A stretch of DNA of 64,000 nucleotides from Clostridium_AD sp050717535 (GTDB lineage: Bacteria; Bacillota; Clostridia; Clostridiales; Clostridiaceae). Where the stretch lies: contig NZ_JBOITM010000067.1 in the NCBI RefSeq assembly GCF_050717535.1, positions 87,946 to 151,945 on the forward strand, in the 5' to 3' direction. Positions 17,471-26,322 of this stretch are shown here, piece after piece; positions within the stretch are counted from its first letter, which is position 1; the number at the start of each line of letters is the position of its first letter. The translations under genes and the position numbers were made by a program. The notes below the pieces were generated by a model. That model was not told the DNA's origin and ran no database searches. It was given only the letters and a program-made list of their open reading frames with translations.

Positions 17471-17742
17471 ATGCTTCAAATCCACAACAATCAAGAGAGA
17501 GAAATAAAAGATTTAGATTAAAAATAAAAGATAATATAACAACTCATGGTAAGATGTTAGATCGAAATGATGATAAGTACTGGAGGTTTGGAATTTTTTA
17601 TATAAATAAGGAAGATCCAACAATTTTTATAGAAAAAAGATTTGGTGTTGGGTGGACAGTTAATTTAGGAATAACTGAAGGTATATTATTAGCAAGTGGT
17701 GTTGTAATCACAATATTATTGCTACCATATATATTGAATTAA
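17470..17742 (+). pseudogene. DUF5808-containing membrane protein remnant
   Basis: Directly after the GntR stop, another frame runs open to a TAA at 17740-17742 and reads RFRLKIKDNITTHGK, then NDDKYWRFGIFYINKEDPTI and IEKRFGVGWTVNLG, the DUF5808 signature, and ends with one hydrophobic helix. Full-length relatives are multi-span proteins encoded just after YtrA-like regulators and usually carry DUF1648. Only the C-terminal part remains, and the first ATG is internal (17554). The pattern fits a deletion that removed the 3' end of the regulator and the 5' part of its partner. Confidence 0.6.
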
Positions 17743-17846
17743 TTAGATGTAATAATATAATAATTTTCATAATATTAATAAAACAATCACATTTAGTGAT
17801 ATAATATATAATATAAAGTTTTTTTATTTAAGAGGAGGAATTATTA

Positions 17847-19160
17847 ATGGATTCAAGCCCAGACCCCGCGCCCAACAATATAATGGCGCAATTTTTACTA
17901 ATTGGTTTTTTGATACTGATTAATGCATTCTTTGCATCAGCAGAAATGGCATTAGTATCATTAAACAAAAATAAAATTAAACAGCTTGCGCAGGAAGGTA
18001 ATAGAAAAGCCCAGATATTAGCAAAACTTATCGAGGAACCAACAAAATTTTTATCAACTATTCAAATTGTAATTACAGTTGTTGGGTTTTTTGCTATTGC
18101 TACTACCGCTACGGGTATATCTAATAGTTTTGCAGGAATTTTAAATAGTTTAAATATACCTTATAGTAGGCAAACTGCTTTAGTGTTAATAATAATTGGA
18201 TTAACTTATGTAATGCTTGTGTTTGGTGAATTGTTTCCAAAACGAATAGCGCAGCAAAAATCAGAAGCTATTGCAATGTTTTCAGTAGTTCCTATTCTTT
18301 ATATATCTAAATTAGTTGTTCCTTTCATTTGGTTACTTTCAGCATCTACTAATTTATTAGTTAAGATTACTGGCCTTAGCAGTAAGAAAATAGAACAAGA
18401 AATATCAAAAGAAGAAATTAAATCGCTTATAGGAGTGGGACAAGAACGCGGTACTATAAATGAAACTGCGAAAAAAATGATAAATAATATTATCGAATTT
18501 GATGATAAATCAGCTACAGAAGTTATGACTCCAAGAACCGAAGTGTTTTTGATTGATATAAATGATCCAATTGTGCAATTTTTAGACGAACTATTAGATG
18601 GAAAGTATTCTAGAGTGCCAGTATATGATGGTGATGTTGATAATATAATAGGAGTACTCCACATGAAAGATTTTATAATAGCGGCTCGTACAAATGGTTT
18701 TGAAAATGTAAACATTAAGGAGATATTACATTCTCCATACCTTGTTAATGAGAGTAAAAATATAGATGAATTATTTAGAGAATTAAAGAAAACTAAAAAC
18801 CATATGGCTGTACTTATAGATGAGTATGGTGGATTTACAGGGATAGTTACCACTAAAGATCTTATAGAAGAAGTTATGGGAAATATTGAGGATGAATATG
18901 ATTATGACGAACCGGATATAAGAAAAGTTGATAACAACACTTATATAGTTGATGGACTACTTTCAATAGACGATTTAAATGATAATCTAGATTTGAATTT
19001 AGTGTCAGAAAATTATAATACAATAGGCGGTTTTTTAGTTAGTCTATTGGGGTGCATTCCAAAGAAAAATGAAAACAAAACTATTCAATATGGTGATGTA
19101 ACATTTAAAATAGAAGAAGTTAAAGAAAGAAGAATAGGAAAAATTAAAATATGCATATAA
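17847..19160 (+). CDS. Hemolysin C/CorC (CNNM-type) membrane protein
   Basis: The 437-residue protein has the DUF21 membrane domain (residues about 12-195, four helices, with the NAFFASAEMALVSLNK motif and VFGELFPKRIA), then a CBS pair (about 212-335, MTPRTEVFLID and the GGFTGIVTTKDLIEEVMG end), then a CorC_HlyC domain (about 345-437, FAD/PCMH-like fold). Such proteins are linked to Mg2+ or other divalent-cation efflux and are not true hemolysins. A GAGGAGGAATT site gives a firm start. The gene is monocistronic with its own terminator. Confidence 0.88.
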   Translation: MDSSPDPAPNNIMAQFLLIGFLILINAFFASAEMALVSLNKNKIKQLAQEGNRKAQILAKLIEEPTKFLSTIQIVITVVGFFAIATTATGISNSFAGILNSLNIPYSRQTALVLIIIGLTYVMLVFGELFPKRIAQQKSEAIAMFSVVPILYISKLVVPFIWLLSASTNLLVKITGLSSKKIEQEISKEEIKSLIGVGQERGTINETAKKMINNIIEFDDKSATEVMTPRTEVFLIDINDPIVQFLDELLDGKYSRVPVYDGDVDNIIGVLHMKDFIIAARTNGFENVNIKEILHSPYLVNESKNIDELFRELKKTKNHMAVLIDEYGGFTGIVTTKDLIEEVMGNIEDEYDYDEPDIRKVDNNTYIVDGLLSIDDLNDNLDLNLVSENYNTIGGFLVSLLGCIPKKNENKTIQYGDVTFKIEEVKERRIGKIKICI

Positions 19161-19165
19161 ATGTT

Positions 19166-19199
19166 GCTCTGCTTTTAAAAGTAGGGCATTTTTATTTAT
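19166..19199 (+). terminator. Intrinsic terminator of the CorC-like gene
   Basis: GCTCTGCTT and AAGTAGGGC pair with two G-U pairs around TTAA, followed by ATTTTTATTT. Confidence 0.7.
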
Positions 19200-19272
19200 A
19201 CATTGGCATAGTTATTGCTTATAAAACAAGTGTATTTGAAAATATGATTATATTCAAAGGAGGAATAAATAA

Positions 19273-20262
19273 ATGATTAAAATACCAGAAAAAATAATGT
19301 TTGCAAGTCTACCAACAAAGATAGAAAAATTAGAAAGATTGTCTCAAAAACTTGGTGGACCTAATATCTATATCAAAAGAGACGATGAAACAGGAACAGA
19401 AGTGTCAGGTAATAAAATAAGAAAACTTGAATTTTCTGTAAAGGAGGCTCTTGATAAGGGAGCTGATGTACTTATTACTTGTGGAGGAATTCAATCTAAT
19501 CACTGTAGAGCCACCGTAGCCGTGGCTTCAAGGCTTGGATTGAAATCAGTGATTGTTTTAAGAGGAGATAAAGAAACAGAATTGGATGGTAACTTGTTTA
19601 TAGATAAGCTTTTGGGGGCGGATATTCATTTTATTACTCCAGAAGAATATAAAAATAATAAAGCTGAAATTATGGAGCAAATTAAGGCGAAATTAGAGAA
19701 ACAGGGATTTAAACCTTATATTATACCTGAAGGTGCTTCCAATGGAATTGGTGGATTTGGATACTATAATGCTTTGGAGGAAATCATTTGTCAGGAAAAG
19801 GAACTAGGGGTGCATTTTGATAGAATCGTAATGGCAGTAGGATCTGGTGGAACTCACTCAGGGCTATTTCTAGGGAGTAAAATACTAGAGTATACTGGTG
19901 AAATATATGGGGTCAACGTTTGTGATGACGCGAAGCACTTTAAAAATGAGATTTATAAAATAGTACATGAAAGTATGGAATACTTGGATGTGAAGTTTAA
20001 TTTTTCAAAAGATGAAATTAATATTATAGATGGATATGTGGGAAGAGGGTATGCACTTAGCAGGCCAGAAGAACTTCACTTTATTCAAGAATTTGCAAAA
20101 TTAGAGGGAATTATTTTAGATCCTGTGTATACGGGTAAAGCCATGTATGGATTGGTGGAAGAAATTAAAAGGGGAACTTTTAAAGAGTGTGAAAATATTC
20201 TATTTATTCATACCGGTGGATTCTTTGGAGTGTTCCCACAGAAACATTTATTCAAGTTTTAA
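19273..20262 (+). CDS. D-cysteine desulfhydrase / ACC deaminase family PLP enzyme
   Basis: The 329-residue fold-II PLP enzyme matches the 1-aminocyclopropane-1-carboxylate deaminase/D-cysteine desulfhydrase family. The presumed PLP lysine is K48 in SGNKIRKLE, S75-N76 lies in the GGIQSNHCRA loop, and the phosphate-binding loop GSGGTHSGLF is near residue 197. The tyrosine in LDPVYTGKAMYG is the usual second active-site residue. Clostridial members more often degrade D-cysteine to pyruvate, H2S and ammonia than ACC, but the residues that decide this cannot be judged safely here. AAAGGAGGA precedes the ATG. It is monocistronic. Confidence 0.82.
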   Translation: MIKIPEKIMFASLPTKIEKLERLSQKLGGPNIYIKRDDETGTEVSGNKIRKLEFSVKEALDKGADVLITCGGIQSNHCRATVAVASRLGLKSVIVLRGDKETELDGNLFIDKLLGADIHFITPEEYKNNKAEIMEQIKAKLEKQGFKPYIIPEGASNGIGGFGYYNALEEIICQEKELGVHFDRIVMAVGSGGTHSGLFLGSKILEYTGEIYGVNVCDDAKHFKNEIYKIVHESMEYLDVKFNFSKDEINIIDGYVGRGYALSRPEELHFIQEFAKLEGIILDPVYTGKAMYGLVEEIKRGTFKECENILFIHTGGFFGVFPQKHLFKF

Positions 20263-20313
20263 AGAAGTTTAAATAATCTTTGTGGAAGGTAAAGTTTGGA
20301 TGAATGAGTTTAG

Positions 20314-20345
20314 TAAAGGTATAGCAATATTTTGCTATACCTTTA
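20314..20345. terminator. Bidirectional intrinsic terminator
   Basis: TAAAGGTATAGCAA and TTGCTATACCTTTA are perfectly complementary around TATT. The hairpin lies between the convergent desulfhydrase-like and aldo/keto reductase genes. Confidence 0.75.
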
Positions 20346-20360
20346 GAGTTTTATAATTAG

Positions 20361-21386
20361 TTAAGCTTTCTTATGTTTCACATAAAACTCATTATAGTTT
20401 TTCAGTTCTCTTTTTAAAAGATTTGGAGTATCAAGTTTATAAGGACAGTTATTTTTACAGTGCCCACATTCTATGCAATTATTTATAAGTTCCATCTTTT
20501 CTTTAAAGCTATCCTCTAAGAATCCTTCATAGGGAGCTCTTCTAAGAAGAAGTGATATTCTTGCACATGTAGGAATATCAATTCCAGCAGGGCATGGAAG
20601 ACAATATCCACAAGCACGACAGAAATCTCCAGAAAGCTCAGCACGATCCTTGTTAATAATGGACCACATAGGCTTGTCTAGTAGTGGTGGGTTTTTCTCA
20701 AGAGAAATAAATTGGTCTAACTCAGTTTCTCTTTGTATTCCCCATATAGGCACAACATTATCAAATTGTCTTAGAAATGAAAAGGCTGAGGCTGCATTAG
20801 TTATTAGACCACCAGAAAGTGCCTTCATTGCAATAAGTCCTACATTTCTTCTTTTGCATTCCTCAATTAACTTTAAATCAATATCAGCAGATAGTGAACT
20901 TAAAGGGAACTGTACAGTGTCATATAGTCCAGAAGCAGAAGCATCCATTGCATTTTTTATTTTGTGATTTGTAATTCCTATAAAACGAACAAGTCCTTTT
21001 TCCTTAGCTTCAAGAAGACCGGCATAGAGACCTTCTGGGTCTTCAGGATCTGGAAGAATATCTGGGTTATGTAACTGAAGGATATCTATATAATCTGTTT
21101 TTAGATTTTTAAGACTTATTTGCAGATGTTCAAGTAGTGTTTTTCTGTCCTTTGCATGGCTTTTTGTAGCAATTAGGATGTTCTTTCTCACATCTGATAA
21201 GGAATACCCTATTTTTTCTTCACTATCAGAGTATGCCCTTGCAGTATCAAAGAAGTTTATTCCATTATCATAAGCTTTTCGTAGAATATTTTTGGCTTGT
21301 TCAAAAGAAACCCTCTGCACAGGTAATGCTCCAAAGCCACTTCGTGTAACCATTAAATTTGTTCTTCCTAATTTTATTTTATCCAT
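20361..21386 (-). CDS. Aldo/keto reductase with C-terminal 4Fe-4S domain
   Basis: The 341-residue protein has an N-terminal aldo/keto reductase barrel (1-235) with the tetrad D47, Y52, K75 and H106 intact. The C-terminal ferredoxin-like part contains CRACGYCLPCPAGIDIP and CIECGHCKNNCPYKL, enough for two clusters. Such fusions are common in anaerobes and suggest electron transfer between ferredoxin-type donors and NAD(P)H-linked carbonyl reduction; the substrate is unknown. GGAGG lies 7 bases before ATG 21386, so the GTG two codons upstream is not the start. It is followed on the same strand by a zinc-ribbon gene upstream of it at 21411. Confidence 0.86.
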   Translation of the reverse strand: MDKIKLGRTNLMVTRSGFGALPVQRVSFEQAKNILRKAYDNGINFFDTARAYSDSEEKIGYSLSDVRKNILIATKSHAKDRKTLLEHLQISLKNLKTDYIDILQLHNPDILPDPEDPEGLYAGLLEAKEKGLVRFIGITNHKIKNAMDASASGLYDTVQFPLSSLSADIDLKLIEECKRRNVGLIAMKALSGGLITNAASAFSFLRQFDNVVPIWGIQRETELDQFISLEKNPPLLDKPMWSIINKDRAELSGDFCRACGYCLPCPAGIDIPTCARISLLLRRAPYEGFLEDSFKEKMELINNCIECGHCKNNCPYKLDTPNLLKRELKNYNEFYVKHKKA

Positions 21387-21410
21387 TTGCACACCTCCAT
21401 ATTTTGATAT

Positions 21411-21548
21411 CTACAATTTTTCATAGGTAGTTCTGCGGCATTTAGGGCATAAAGGTAAAAAATCAGAATCAAGCTTTAAATGAACTATTTCACCACAAGT
21501 AGTACATTTATAATCGCCTTTTCCAGGTTTTTGTCCTGTAGTATTCAT
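21411..21548 (-). CDS. Small zinc-ribbon protein
   Basis: I place the start at ATG 21548 (AGGATG site upstream), giving 45 residues: MNTTGQKPGKGDYKC, then TTCGEIVHLKLDSDFLPLCP and KCRRTTYEKL. Two CxxC pairs (KCTTCG and LCPKC) form a rubredoxin-like or zinc-ribbon knuckle. A longer in-frame reading to 21623 lacks a ribosome site. It lies 24 bases upstream of the aldo/keto reductase gene and is probably co-transcribed with it. It could bind zinc or iron. Confidence 0.65.
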   Translation of the reverse strand: MNTTGQKPGKGDYKCTTCGEIVHLKLDSDFLPLCPKCRRTTYEKL

Positions 21549-21676
21549 TTTTATCACATCCTTTGTATGAATATTCAATAGTATATTGTAATCATCATAT
21601 TTGAATTTAAGGGTATAAATCAAACATTATATTAACAATACATAACTTTTTCATTAATAGCAAAACAAATTTAATT

Positions 21677-21721
21677 AAACTTATGAAATTTATGAAATTT
21701 ATGAAACTTATGAAACTTGTG
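21677..21721. repeat. Five tandem 9-base repeats
   Basis: Five copies of AAAYTTATG (with the last ending GTG) run head to tail in non-coding DNA upstream of the DUF6440 gene. It is a simple slippage-prone microsatellite, too short and without spacers to be a CRISPR array. Confidence 0.6.
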
Positions 21722-21830
21722 ATTAAAATTTGTTAAACGTGGACATGCTTAAGAAGAGTTTTAAATCTTGAGGTATAATATTTAAGACTAATTTGTATAA
21801 TATTACGTCACAGAAATATAGGAGGAAGAA

Positions 21831-22037
21831 ATGTTTAGTAAAAATTATAAGAGTCAAAATAGAACATTTAAAATCGTAACGAATGAAGGTTACTTGCTAG
21901 CTGTGCGATGTAAAATAATTGAAAATGCAAAAACAGGAATAAACTATTTAATTAACATTCAAGATTATGCTGGAGGAGTCACAGTATTGTTAGATAACGA
22001 TGGAAATCCAATGCTCTCACAAGTAAAATTGTATTAG
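21831..22037 (+). CDS. DUF6440 family protein
   Basis: The 68-residue protein has the pattern of DUF6440: RTFKIVTNEGYLLAVRC, then GINYLINIQDYAGGVTVLLD and DGNPML. It has no membrane segment. A TAGGAGGAAGAA site precedes the ATG and a strong terminator follows. Function is unknown for the family. Confidence 0.72.
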   Translation: MFSKNYKSQNRTFKIVTNEGYLLAVRCKIIENAKTGINYLINIQDYAGGVTVLLDNDGNPMLSQVKLY

Positions 22038-22116
22038 GTGGTTACTTAACTTTGTATGTAACTAAAGTAGATTTAATAAAAAGAGAAAACAAGGAATGAT
22101 TTAAATAGAGTATTAT

Positions 22117-22167
22117 AAATACCGAGTAGACAGTTTAAAATAACTATCTACTCGGTATTTTTTTATT
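22117..22167 (+). terminator. Intrinsic terminator of the DUF6440 gene
   Basis: ATACCGAGTAGACAGTT pairs with AACTATCTACTCGGTAT with a single mismatch, followed by TTTTTTT. Confidence 0.88.
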
Positions 22168-22212
22168 AGAAATTAAAAAATTAGATTCAATTTGTGTTAG
22201 TACAAGTGAAAC

Positions 22213-22237
22213 ATGCCACTTGCCACGTGGGTGGCAC
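22213..22237. repeat. Palindromic dispersed repeat, copy 2
   Basis: On the minus strand this reads GTGCCACCCACGTGGCAAGTGG, in two overlapping dyads, and matches copy 1 at 12085-12113. It lies 5 bases after the pyruvate kinase stop, so it may also act as a weak 3' hairpin for that gene, but it lacks a T run. Confidence 0.5.
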
Positions 22238-22241
22238 TATA

Positions 22242-23657
22242 TTAAATCACTGTTTGGACCTTTAATAGATTAGTTGTTCCAGCTGTTCCTACTGGGCCTC
22301 CAGCTGTTATTACAACAACATCTCCTTGTTTAACTAATTTAATTTCTAAAGCTTCTTTAACTCCAATTTCAAACATTTCTTCAACAGTTAAAGCTTCTTT
22401 AACTAGTAATGGAACTACACCCCAGGAAATACATAACTGTCTTTGAACTCTTGGATTTGATGTAGTTGCTATTATGGGACAATATGATCTGAATCTAGAA
22501 ATCATTCTAGCGGTTTGTCCAGATTCAGTTGCAGAAATTATTGCAGCTGCCTTTAACTGCTGTGCAATGGCACAAGTGGCATAGCTTATAGCATTGGTAA
22601 CAGTTTCAACCAGGTTAAATTGCATTGAGAGTTTATTGCTAAAATAAATAGACTTTTCAGCCATTTGAGAAATCCTAACCATAGTTTTTACGCTTTCAAC
22701 AGGATATTTACCAATAGCACTTTCACCTGAAAGCATAATTGCACTGGTTCCATCATATACAGCATTTGCGACATCGCTAGCTTCAGCTCTAGTAGGTCTT
22801 GGATTCTTAATCATTGAGTCTAGCATTTGAGTTGCGGTTATTACTGGTTTACCACTTTGATAGCATTTTTTTATTATCATTTTTTGAACAATTGGAACTT
22901 CCTCTGTAGGTATTTCTACCCCTAAATCCCCTCTAGCTACCATAATACCATCTGAAACATTTAGTATTTCATCAAAATTGTTTACCCCTTCTCTATTTTC
23001 AATCTTTGAAATTATCATTATATCCTGACCACCATAACTTTTTAATATTTCCCTCATCTCAGTTACATTTGAAGCCTTTCTTACAAAAGAACAAGCTATA
23101 AAATCAAATTCATTTTCTATAGCAAACTTTATATCTTCAATATCCTGCGATGTTATTGCAGGCAAATGTGTGTCAGTTTCGGGAACGTTTACTCCTTTGT
23201 TATTACTTACAACTCCACCATTTAATATTTTACAATGGATGTCTTTGCCTACCACCTTTTGGACTTCTATTTCTACAAGACCATCGTTTATTAATATTAT
23301 AGTGCCAGCCTTAACATCTTTATATAAATCCTTGTGAGTAATAGTTGATTTTTCTTCTGTTCCTAAAATATTTTCATTTACAAGTACAAACTCATTTCCA
23401 TTTTGTAATATTACTTCATCGTTTTCAAATTTACCTAATCTAATTTTAGGACCTTTAATATCAAGCAATAATGCAACTGGGATGTTTAATTTTTCTCTAA
23501 CTTTTTTTACTCTGTCCAATCTTGCCTTTTGCTCTTCATGAGTACCATGAGAAAAATTTAATCTTGCTACATCCATACCTCCTAGCATTAATTCTTCTAA
23601 TAAATTCTCATCATCTACTGCTGGTCCTAAGGTACATATTATTTTAGTCATTCTCAT
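22242..23657 (-). CDS. pyk: Pyruvate kinase
   Basis: The 471-residue glycolytic enzyme converts phosphoenolpyruvate and ADP to pyruvate and ATP. It starts with MTKIICTLGPA and has the DVARLNFSHGTHEE block, the signature ISKIENREGVNNFDEIL (catalytic lysine region) and MVARGDLGVEIP. It lacks the extra C-terminal PEP-utilising domain present in Bacillus enzymes. AAAGGGG precedes the ATG; a second in-frame ATG two codons later is less well spaced. It is monocistronic here, with phosphofructokinase not adjacent in the window. An extended -10 lies upstream. Confidence 0.96.
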   Translation of the reverse strand: MRMTKIICTLGPAVDDENLLEELMLGGMDVARLNFSHGTHEEQKARLDRVKKVREKLNIPVALLLDIKGPKIRLGKFENDEVILQNGNEFVLVNENILGTEEKSTITHKDLYKDVKAGTIILINDGLVEIEVQKVVGKDIHCKILNGGVVSNNKGVNVPETDTHLPAITSQDIEDIKFAIENEFDFIACSFVRKASNVTEMREILKSYGGQDIMIISKIENREGVNNFDEILNVSDGIMVARGDLGVEIPTEEVPIVQKMIIKKCYQSGKPVITATQMLDSMIKNPRPTRAEASDVANAVYDGTSAIMLSGESAIGKYPVESVKTMVRISQMAEKSIYFSNKLSMQFNLVETVTNAISYATCAIAQQLKAAAIISATESGQTARMISRFRSYCPIIATTSNPRVQRQLCISWGVVPLLVKEALTVEEMFEIGVKEALEIKLVKQGDVVVITAGGPVGTAGTTNLLKVQTVI

Positions 23658-23737
23658 TATTTATTAACCCCTTTCATTGGTGTATAATCCGTAAATATAT
23701 TTTATAAAAATGATTGCTAACACATAAATTTATGCTA

Positions 23738-23746
23738 ATTATAACA
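23738..23746 (-). promoter_or_regulatory. Extended -10 of the pyk promoter
   Basis: The minus strand reads TGTTATAAT, a consensus TGnTATAAT box about 80 bases upstream of the pyk start. No good -35 is visible, as expected for extended -10 promoters. Confidence 0.5.
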
Positions 23747-23826
23747 TAAATTCAAGTAAAAGGTGTGGAGGGAAATGCAATTAATTGATCTTAGTTTATA
23801 CCTCATACGTATATAATAATTTTAGT

Positions 23827-23855
23827 TTGACAGAACCATATAAGAAGACTAATAT
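23827..23855 (+). promoter_or_regulatory. Promoter of the Na+/H+ antiporter gene
   Basis: TTGACA (23827-23832) and TAATAT (23850-23855) are separated by 17 bases and lead to the TTG start 70 bases downstream. Confidence 0.65.
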
Positions 23856-23924
23856 GTAACCGTATACCTACATAAGATGGTCTATTTTCTAGTTAAATAC
23901 TAAATTTGAAAGAAGGTAAGTGAC

Positions 23925-25139
23925 TTGTTAGATATTAATTTTTTATTAGATTTGGCAATTATTTTAATCAGCACAAAAGTATTGGGTCTTTTGACTAAAA
24001 AAATTCAGATGCCACAGGTTGTTGGGGCTTTAATTGCTGGCTTGATACTTGGTCCTACACTTTTAAACGTGGTTCATGAAACAGCATTTATTGATAAAAT
24101 GGCTGAGCTGGGTGTTATAGGTCTAATGTTTATTGCAGGATTAGAAACAGATGTTAATGAAATGAAAAAATGTGGGAGAGCATCTTTTGTCATTGCACTT
24201 TTGGGTGTTTTATTGCCTTTGGGTGGTGGTTTTCTTGTGGCTATTGCTTTTTCAGACACTCCATTAAGTGCCATGACTCAAATGCAATTATTAAAGAATA
24301 TTTTCATTGGGGTCATTCTTACCGCAACTTCAGTGAGTATAACTGTTGAGACTTTAAGAGAAATGGGAAAACTGAAAACACCAACGGGTACAGCTATATT
24401 GGGTGCTGCTGTAATTGATGATGTTATGGGAATAATCGTTTTTACAATCATTTTAGGTTTTGCAGATGAATCTGTTGGTGTAAAGGGTGTATTAGTTAGA
24501 ATTCTCTTATTTTTTGTGTTTGCAATTATTACAGCTATTGTGTTTAATTATGTATTTAAGCACCTCAGTAATAAATATGCACAAAAGAGAAGAGTACCCA
24601 TATATGGAATGGTATTTTGTTTGGTATTGTCCTATGTATCAGAAAAATTCTTCGGTATAACAGATATAACAGGTTCTTATTTAGCTGGTATTATTATTTC
24701 AAATGTAGGTCAATCTGATTATATATTAGGTAAGTTTGAGGTTCTATCATATATGCTTCTATCACCTATATTTTTTGCAAGTATAGGGATAAAAACACAT
24801 GTTACTGGTATTTCCAGTAACATTTTGAGCTTTACTGCTGTTTTACTATTAGTATCAATTTTATCAAAGATTATTGGTTGTGGCCTAGGATCTAAACTCA
24901 CCGGGTTTACGAATAAGGATTCTCTTAAAATTGGTATTGGTATGATTTCAAGAGGTGAGGTAGCCCTTATAATAGCGGGCAAAGGTGAGGTGGCTGGTTT
25001 GATGGATAAAGTGTATTTTGTTCCAGTCGTTATTGTAGTCATAACAACGACTCTTTTAACACCTATGCTCTTAAAACTTGCTTATAAAGATGACACCGAT
25101 ACAAATATTAAAAAAATTCCTTTACTTGTTAAGATGTAA
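23925..25139 (+). CDS. Cation:proton antiporter, CPA2 family (KefB/NapA-like)
   Basis: The 404-residue protein has about 12-13 membrane helices. The TILGAAVIDDVMGIIVF segment near residues 153-170 contains the paired aspartates of electrogenic CPA2 transporters, and the N-terminal QMPQVVGALIAGLILGP is typical. It should exchange Na+ or K+ for H+ across the cell membrane. No TrkA-N regulatory domain is attached. The start is TTG with GAAGG upstream. Confidence 0.88.
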   Translation: MLDINFLLDLAIILISTKVLGLLTKKIQMPQVVGALIAGLILGPTLLNVVHETAFIDKMAELGVIGLMFIAGLETDVNEMKKCGRASFVIALLGVLLPLGGGFLVAIAFSDTPLSAMTQMQLLKNIFIGVILTATSVSITVETLREMGKLKTPTGTAILGAAVIDDVMGIIVFTIILGFADESVGVKGVLVRILLFFVFAIITAIVFNYVFKHLSNKYAQKRRVPIYGMVFCLVLSYVSEKFFGITDITGSYLAGIIISNVGQSDYILGKFEVLSYMLLSPIFFASIGIKTHVTGISSNILSFTAVLLLVSILSKIIGCGLGSKLTGFTNKDSLKIGIGMISRGEVALIIAGKGEVAGLMDKVYFVPVVIVVITTTLLTPMLLKLAYKDDTDTNIKKIPLLVKM

Positions 25140-25405
25140 TTTTGTTTAAACAAATAGTAGACCAACATAAACTTGCAGTTAACAGATGGAAAATATGGAA
25201 CTAGAATGTGCAAATCTAGAAATAAATTATCTTCTTTGGACAAGGATTTAAAGACTGTTAGAGAATTAAAGGTTAATTTAGATAACTAGGTAAAAAGCTT
25301 ATGGGAAATAAGCAACAGACAGTAGTCATGGAAGTAAGAAGTCAGGTTGAATTTAAAAAAATAGAACAAGGGCAACTAGGACTAAATTTATCCTAGTATA
25401 TAAAA
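25140..25405. other. Intergenic region without a recognised gene
   Basis: This stretch holds short open pieces, including a 31-codon reading frame from ATG 25300 (MGNKQQTVVMEVRSQVEFKK and so on) that lacks a ribosome site. They may be worn remains of a gene, but no family is recognisable. Confidence 0.3.
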
Positions 25406-25438
25406 GTAGCACCAAAGATTTTCTTTGGTGCTATTTTT
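25406..25438 (+). terminator. Intrinsic terminator downstream of the antiporter region
   Basis: TAGCACCAAAGA and TCTTTGGTGCTA form a perfect stem with a TTT loop, followed by TTTTT. Confidence 0.85.
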
Positions 25439-25598
25439 GAGTTTAAATGGTATAGCATATTATCAATAGATAATGCTCATAGTATCGAAAAAATCTATAT
25501 TATAGTACCTAAAACTATAATTGTGTTAAAATAATTATAAAAGTAGGATTATTAATTTTTTACAAAAACTAAATTTAGGTTAATATAAAGGAGAAAAA

Positions 25599-26225
25599 AT
25601 GATAATTGATACGCATGTTCATGAAAGTAAATATTCTGCAGATAGCAGTATTTCATTAGAAGAAATATTACAGCGGGCAAAGAAAATAGGGTTAGATGGG
25701 ATTTGCATTACTGACCATGATACAAATGAACTAAGAAAAGATCGAGGTGTTTCTTTTAAGCAAGATGGAGTTTTAGTCATTGTGGGGGCTGAGATATTAA
25801 CCTTTCAAGGAGATGTTTTAGTATTTGGTCTTGAGAAACTTCCAAAGGAAATGATAAATGCATCAGAACTACTTGAAATGGTAAATGAAGTAAAAGGAGT
25901 GGCTATAAGTGCTCATCCTTTTAGAAATAATAATAGAGGATTAGGTCAGCATATAAGAGAAGTAAGTGAACAAAGCATTGGGGTAGAGGTATTAAATGGT
26001 AGTACCACATCTTTTGGTAATCTATATGCTTATGCTTTAGCAATGGAACTAAATTTAGGGTGCTTTGGAGCAAGTGATGCTCATGTAATACAAAATTTGG
26101 GCAAATTTGCTACTCGTTTTGAAAACACAATAAGAGATGAACAAGATTTTATAGAAGCGGTAAAAGGTAGAAATTTTCGCCCTGTTGTACATAAATCTAA
26201 TGGCTTTGAAGACATTAATATATAG
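25599..26225 (+). CDS. PHP domain phosphoesterase
   Basis: The 208-residue protein has all PHP metal-site motifs: DTHVH (3-7), ITDHD (37-41), the GAE glutamate near residue 63, SAHPF and ASDAH near the end. This domain hydrolyses phosphoesters with two or three metal ions (RNase AM and 3',5'-nucleotide phosphatases are examples). The protein is a stand-alone single domain, so nucleotide or RNA-end hydrolysis is plausible but not shown. AAAGGAG precedes the ATG. Confidence 0.85.
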   Translation: MIIDTHVHESKYSADSSISLEEILQRAKKIGLDGICITDHDTNELRKDRGVSFKQDGVLVIVGAEILTFQGDVLVFGLEKLPKEMINASELLEMVNEVKGVAISAHPFRNNNRGLGQHIREVSEQSIGVEVLNGSTTSFGNLYAYALAMELNLGCFGASDAHVIQNLGKFATRFENTIRDEQDFIEAVKGRNFRPVVHKSNGFEDINI

Positions 26226-26268
26226 TAGATATTACAATTTATAATTTCAAATTTTACATACAATTTTA

Positions 26269-26306
26269 AATAGAATTAGTAACCTTATATGTTGCTAATT
26301 CTATTA
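26269..26306. terminator. Bidirectional intrinsic terminator
   Basis: AATAGAATTAGTAAC and GTTGCTAATTCTATT pair with one G-U. The hairpin lies between the convergent PHP gene and the ABC ATPase gene. Confidence 0.78.
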
Positions 26307-26322
26307 TATATATTTTCATCTA

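Noticed and set aside
21677..21721. Tandem 9-base units as a possible CRISPR-like or iteron array
   Set aside because: The units are contiguous with no spacers, differ only at one position and are AT-rich; no replication or cas gene is near.
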